Under the pieces are notes generated by a model. That model was not told where the DNA came from, ran no database searches, and saw only the letters and a list, made by a program, of their open reading frames with translations. From Acidobacteriaceae bacterium (GTDB taxonomy: Bacteria; Acidobacteriota; Terriglobia; Terriglobales; Acidobacteriaceae): a DNA stretch of 64,000 bases. Position numbers and translations under genes: made by a program. Location of the stretch: assembly GCA_003139095.1 (NCBI GenBank), contig PLHW01000037.1:26490-90489 (forward strand), written 5' to 3'. The first letter of the stretch is position 1. Each line of letters starts with the position of its first letter. Positions 62,346-64,000 of the stretch are shown here, piece after piece.

Positions 62346-62552
62346 CCACTGCGCCCAAAACGCCTCAGGGAATTCTCCCGTGCCGCTTGTTCCCTTGGCC
62401 TTTGCCTTAGCTCTCGCCTTTGCTTTTGCTCGTGTAGTGACGGGGCTCCGCCCGTGCCTTTCCAATTGCGGCTGATGACAATTCACTTCACATTGACTCG
62501 ACCTGTCATGCGCGGGACAATGGCCTGTTACTTATATCTAAGGAAGACAATT

Positions 62553-63806
62553 ATGCTTGCTTGGAGCTTCGCCATGATAGGAAGACGACCTGCAACTCTT
62601 TACGTTCCGGCACTAGCCATATTTTTTGCGCTGCTGCTCGTGTCCGCCCGCCCAGCCCAAGCCCAAACCGAAACCGTGCTCTACAGCTTTGGCAGCCAGG
62701 CGGGCGATGGGGAATTTCCCGTCGCGGGCCTGATCCTTGACAAGAAGGGCAACCTCTACGGCACCACCATCGTCGGCGGTGCTTACGGCGAGGGCACCGT
62801 GTTCGAGCTGACCGCGGCCGGCACGGAGAAAGTCCTCTACAGCTTTGGCAGCCACTCGGGCGACGCGCACCAACCCGATGCGGGCCTGACCTCCGATAAA
62901 AAGGGCAACCTCTACGGCACCACGCAATTTGGCGGCGATTTCGAATGCAATGCCCCCAATGGCTGCGGTGCGGTGTTCGAGTTGACCGCGAAAGGTACGG
63001 AGAAGGTCCTCTACAGCTTCGGAAGCCAGTCGGGCGACGGGACCATTCCCGCTGCGGGCCTCACCTTCGATAAAGAGGGCAACCTCTATGGCACCACCTC
63101 TACCGGCGGCGACTTCGGAGATGGCACGGTTTTCGAGTTGACCCTAGCCGGCACGGAGAAAGTCCTCTACAGCTTCGGCAGCCAGGCAGGCGACGGGGCC
63201 TGGCCCCAAGGGGGCCTGATCTTCGATAAAAAGGGCAACCTCTACGGCACCACCGCTGGAGGCGGCGCTTATGGCGACGGCACGGTATTCGAGTTAACCG
63301 CGGCCGGCGCGGAGAAAATTCTCTACAGCTTTGGCAGCTACGCGGGTGATGGGCTCTATCCCTACGCTGGCCTGATCTTCGATAAGAAGGGCAATCTCTA
63401 CGGCACCACGTTCAACGGCGGCGACCTCGAATGCGTCCCCTATGGCTGCGGCGCAGTGTTCGAGTTGACCAAGAAAGGCAAGGAGAATGTCCTCTACAGC
63501 TTTGGCGGCTCCTCGGGCGATGGGAACAACCCCTGGGCGAGCCTAACCTTCGATAAAGAGGGCAACCTCTATGGCACCACGTACGACGGCGGCGACTTCG
63601 AATGCGATGCTTTGTACGGTTGTGGCACCGTGTTCGAGCTGACCGCGGCCGGCACGGAGAAAGTCCTCTACACCTTTGGCAGCCAGTCGGGCGACGGCGC
63701 CTATCCCGCTGCGGGCATGACCTTCGATAAGAAGGGCAACCTCTACGGCACCACGTCCGGCGGCGGCGCTTACGACGAGGGCACGGTTTTTAAGTTGACT
63801 CCCTAG
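62553..63806 (+). CDS. Secreted GloVer tandem-repeat protein
   Basis: Protein of 417 aa; ATG at 62553 follows AAGGAAG, with an in-frame ATG seven codons later as alternative. Signal peptide (LAIFFALLLVSARPAQA), then seven repeats of about 50-57 residues, each built as VLYSFGSQ-GDG, P-AGL-FDKKGNLYGTT, GG, and GTVFELT-AGTEK. This is the choice-of-anchor GloVer repeat found in many Acidobacteria and Planctomycetes. Three copies carry a short Cys-containing insertion (CNAPNGCG, CVPYGCG, CDALYGCG). Probably a beta-propeller-like surface or secreted protein; function unknown. Confidence 0.9.
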   Translation: MLAWSFAMIGRRPATLYVPALAIFFALLLVSARPAQAQTETVLYSFGSQAGDGEFPVAGLILDKKGNLYGTTIVGGAYGEGTVFELTAAGTEKVLYSFGSHSGDAHQPDAGLTSDKKGNLYGTTQFGGDFECNAPNGCGAVFELTAKGTEKVLYSFGSQSGDGTIPAAGLTFDKEGNLYGTTSTGGDFGDGTVFELTLAGTEKVLYSFGSQAGDGAWPQGGLIFDKKGNLYGTTAGGGAYGDGTVFELTAAGAEKILYSFGSYAGDGLYPYAGLIFDKKGNLYGTTFNGGDLECVPYGCGAVFELTKKGKENVLYSFGGSSGDGNNPWASLTFDKEGNLYGTTYDGGDFECDALYGCGTVFELTAAGTEKVLYTFGSQSGDGAYPAAGMTFDKKGNLYGTTSGGGAYDEGTVFKLTP

Positions 63807-64000
63807 CCGGCTCCGCTAAACCAGCCCGCTAGTGAGTTGAGATCCGCATCGGCGCACGCCGTCACACGCCGCGGAAGAAACTCGCTCCACCGAAGCCAGC
63901 ATCTCCCCCGCGAGATCACCGAGGTCCTCGACGTAACCAGAAGACGAAGTCCAAGCGGTCCTACATTTTGCGACCCTCCGGCAGCAGCGCAATACCTTCA
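63807..64000 (-). other. Window end; possible tail of a minus-strand gene
   Basis: The final 40 bases read, on the minus strand, EGIALLPEGRKM followed by a stop at 63961-63963, which could be the C-terminus of a gene entering from the right edge. Too short to identify. Nothing else is apparent between 63807 and 63960. Confidence 0.25.

Larger units (their letters stand above)
62029..62552. other. 524-bp gap with 18-bp repeats and a hairpin repeat
   Basis: No gene on either strand. The gap separates divergent uvrA and the GloVer gene and holds an 18-bp tandem repeat (62209-62275) and an adjacent hairpin element (62277-62345), listed separately. The remaining sequence, about 62346-62540, has a CT-rich stretch but nothing else I recognise. 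Confidence 0.6.

Overview
The window looks like a chromosome segment from an Acidobacteriota species (Koribacter/Sulfotelmatobacter-like soil lineage). This is inferred from the gene families: an Oar-like TonB-dependent receptor with an N-terminal carboxypeptidase-regulatory domain, a GloVer tandem-repeat secreted protein, a PAP2-Wzi fusion, UpxY-type NusG and SLBB exopolysaccharide machinery, and a high-GC genome whose gene boundaries carry many unrelated short tandem repeats. No rRNA, tRNA or CRISPR array was seen.

Layout. 1-12.3 kb: the end of fumarylacetoacetase, then a three-gene electron-transfer module (membrane-anchored tetraheme cytochrome, four-cluster ferredoxin, NrfD-type membrane subunit) behind CRP/FNR-like dyads. 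Next come a polytopic membrane protein, an AtoE-type short-chain fatty acid transporter, two divergent methyltransferases (one fused to a [2Fe-2S] ferredoxin domain), a Gly-rich secreted protein and two degenerate response regulators. 12.4-33.5 kb: a Wzx/Wzy-type exopolysaccharide locus on the + strand. It holds a NusG-like antiterminator that seems to start at CTG, a 7-SLBB export protein, the PAP2-Wzi fusion, an initiating glycosyl phosphotransferase, a Wzz-like protein, a flippase, an FkbM methyltransferase, UDP-GlcNAc 2-epimerase, glycosyltransferases, a polymerase and RmlC. Inside it is a partly decayed duplication of a methyltransferase-GT2 pair. It ends at a frameshifted IS3 orfA remnant. 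34-47.5 kb: secreted and envelope functions (Ig/beta-propeller lipoprotein, S51 peptidase, TonB receptor, FtsX-like permease, Asp-box protein, acyl-CoA ligase, glutaredoxin, SDR, PagL-type lipid A deacylase).

47.5-54.9 kb (- strand): a GT-C-like membrane protein, a Spy/CpxP-like protein and the most notable locus. This is a four-gene operon of FTR1 iron permease (with a C-terminal Cys-rich DUF2318-like domain), two FtsX/MacB-type permeases, and an ABC ATPase fused to a complete DtxR/IdeR-type metalloregulator. A Fur/DtxR-like palindrome and a perfect CRP-type dyad lie upstream. 55.1-55.7 kb: a MazE/MazF toxin-antitoxin pair with its own palindrome and terminator. 55.9-62.0 kb: a tightly packed operon of uvrA, a TPR protein, two small secreted proteins and a SprT-like metallopeptidase. 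62.5-63.8 kb: the GloVer repeat protein.

The recurring theme is gene boundaries. Tandem repeats with units of 7, 8, about 14, 15 and 18 bp, plus hairpin repeats, sit in intergenic gaps and in several cases straddle stop codons. Short gene relics (HNH nuclease, methyltransferases, IS3) lie in other gaps. All functions are predictions from reading the sequence; no database searches were run.
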